The notes beneath the pieces are model-generated. The model ran no database searches. It worked only from the letters and a program-made list of their open reading frames with translations, and was not told the DNA's origin. Below are positions 14,564 to 14,632 of a stretch of DNA of 14,632 nucleotides, piece by piece (position 1 is the first letter of the stretch; each line of letters starts with the position of its first letter). Made by a program: the position numbers and the translations under genes. The DNA is from Anaplasma platys (GTDB taxonomy: Bacteria > Pseudomonadota > Alphaproteobacteria > Rickettsiales > Anaplasmataceae), in NCBI RefSeq assembly GCF_012790675.1, contig NZ_CP046391.1, forward strand, positions 1,154,914 through 1,169,545, written 5' to 3'.

Positions 14564-14632
14564 ACACGTGTGGTACACCAACAAGCAAACCAACCGGGGC
14601 TGGCCGGGGACAGCGGAAGGGAAGATAAACAC
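14564..14632 (+). repeat. Inverted conserved block B, right copy
   Basis: This is the partner of 10316-10384, inverted, 69 bp with two mismatches, cut by the window edge. It forms the right edge of the hypervariable cassette. Confidence 0.9.

Larger units (their letters stand above)
13812..14632 (+). pseudogene. MSP3/MSP2-type functional pseudogene, running off the window
   Basis: The frame is open from just after a TAG at 13809-13811 to the right edge, with no start codon preceded by a ribosome binding site. It begins within the N-terminal conserved part, lacking the signal peptide and first strands: [20 protein letters not shown], then [20 protein letters not shown] and [17 protein letters not shown]. 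It continues through [18 protein letters not shown] into a hypervariable region of about 350 bp (14216-14563) containing PWSCVDYVD, and then [16 protein letters not shown] at the edge. These are MSP2/P44-superfamily (Surface_Ag_2) features. No internal stop or frameshift is seen, so it is a clean donor. The 3' end lies beyond the window, so I cannot exclude an intact C-terminus, but the missing 5' end means it is not an expression copy. The class looks more MSP3-like than MSP2-like. Confidence 0.9.

Noticed and set aside
1..14632. CRISPR array, insertion sequence, prophage attachment site or tRNA genes
   Set aside because: No regularly spaced short repeats, transposase motifs or tRNA cloverleaf elements were seen on either strand. 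The only long repeats are the conserved blocks of the antigen pseudogenes.

Overview
The window looks like chromosome from an Anaplasma of the marginale/centrale/ovis group (order Rickettsiales). Two things point there. The single-copy genes (recA, smpB, ribB, greA, atpHA, hemY, lolC-like, ccmF, ygfZ) are of alphaproteobacterial type. They sit beside three incomplete MSP2/MSP3-type surface-antigen sequences, the 'functional pseudogenes' these tick-borne pathogens use as donors for antigenic variation. The genus call comes from recognising protein motifs by eye, not from a database search; the species is not resolved.

Layout. (1) 1-1283: recA on the + strand, with a hairpin after its stop. (2) 1284-1640: an A-rich gene-free gap between convergent genes. 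(3) 1641-9550: ten genes on the - strand. Read in transcription order they are a lolC/lolE-type permease, a Mic60/mitofilin-like membrane protein, hemY, a DUF1467 protein, then (after a 174 bp gap with a good promoter) atpH, atpA, greA, ribB, smpB and a 138-residue unknown protein whose 3' end carries a G11 tract. Most junctions in each block are short or overlapping, so these are probably two operons, perhaps linked by read-through. (4) 9595-10812: two MSP2/MSP3-type pseudogenes on the - strand, separated by about 144 bp. (5) 10944-13780: ccmF and ygfZ on the + strand. (6) 13812 to the right edge: a third MSP2/MSP3-type pseudogene on the + strand, open to the edge.

How the parts work together. 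The housekeeping genes cover DNA recombination (RecA), F1 ATP synthase, transcription and translation rescue (GreA, SmpB), riboflavin synthesis (RibB), haem and cytochrome c handling (HemY, CcmF), Fe-S cluster maintenance (YgfZ) and lipoprotein export (LolC/E). The pseudogenes lack signal peptides and complete barrels, so they should act as sequence donors: conserved blocks flank a hypervariable cassette that can be copied by gene conversion into an expressed msp2 or msp3 site elsewhere, a process in which RecA is likely to act.

The most notable observations are: near-identical conserved blocks in inverted orientation on either side of ccmF-ygfZ; a homopolymeric tract at the end of an unknown gene; a short Mic60-like protein beside hemY; and conserved anchors inside otherwise unrelated hypervariable cassettes.
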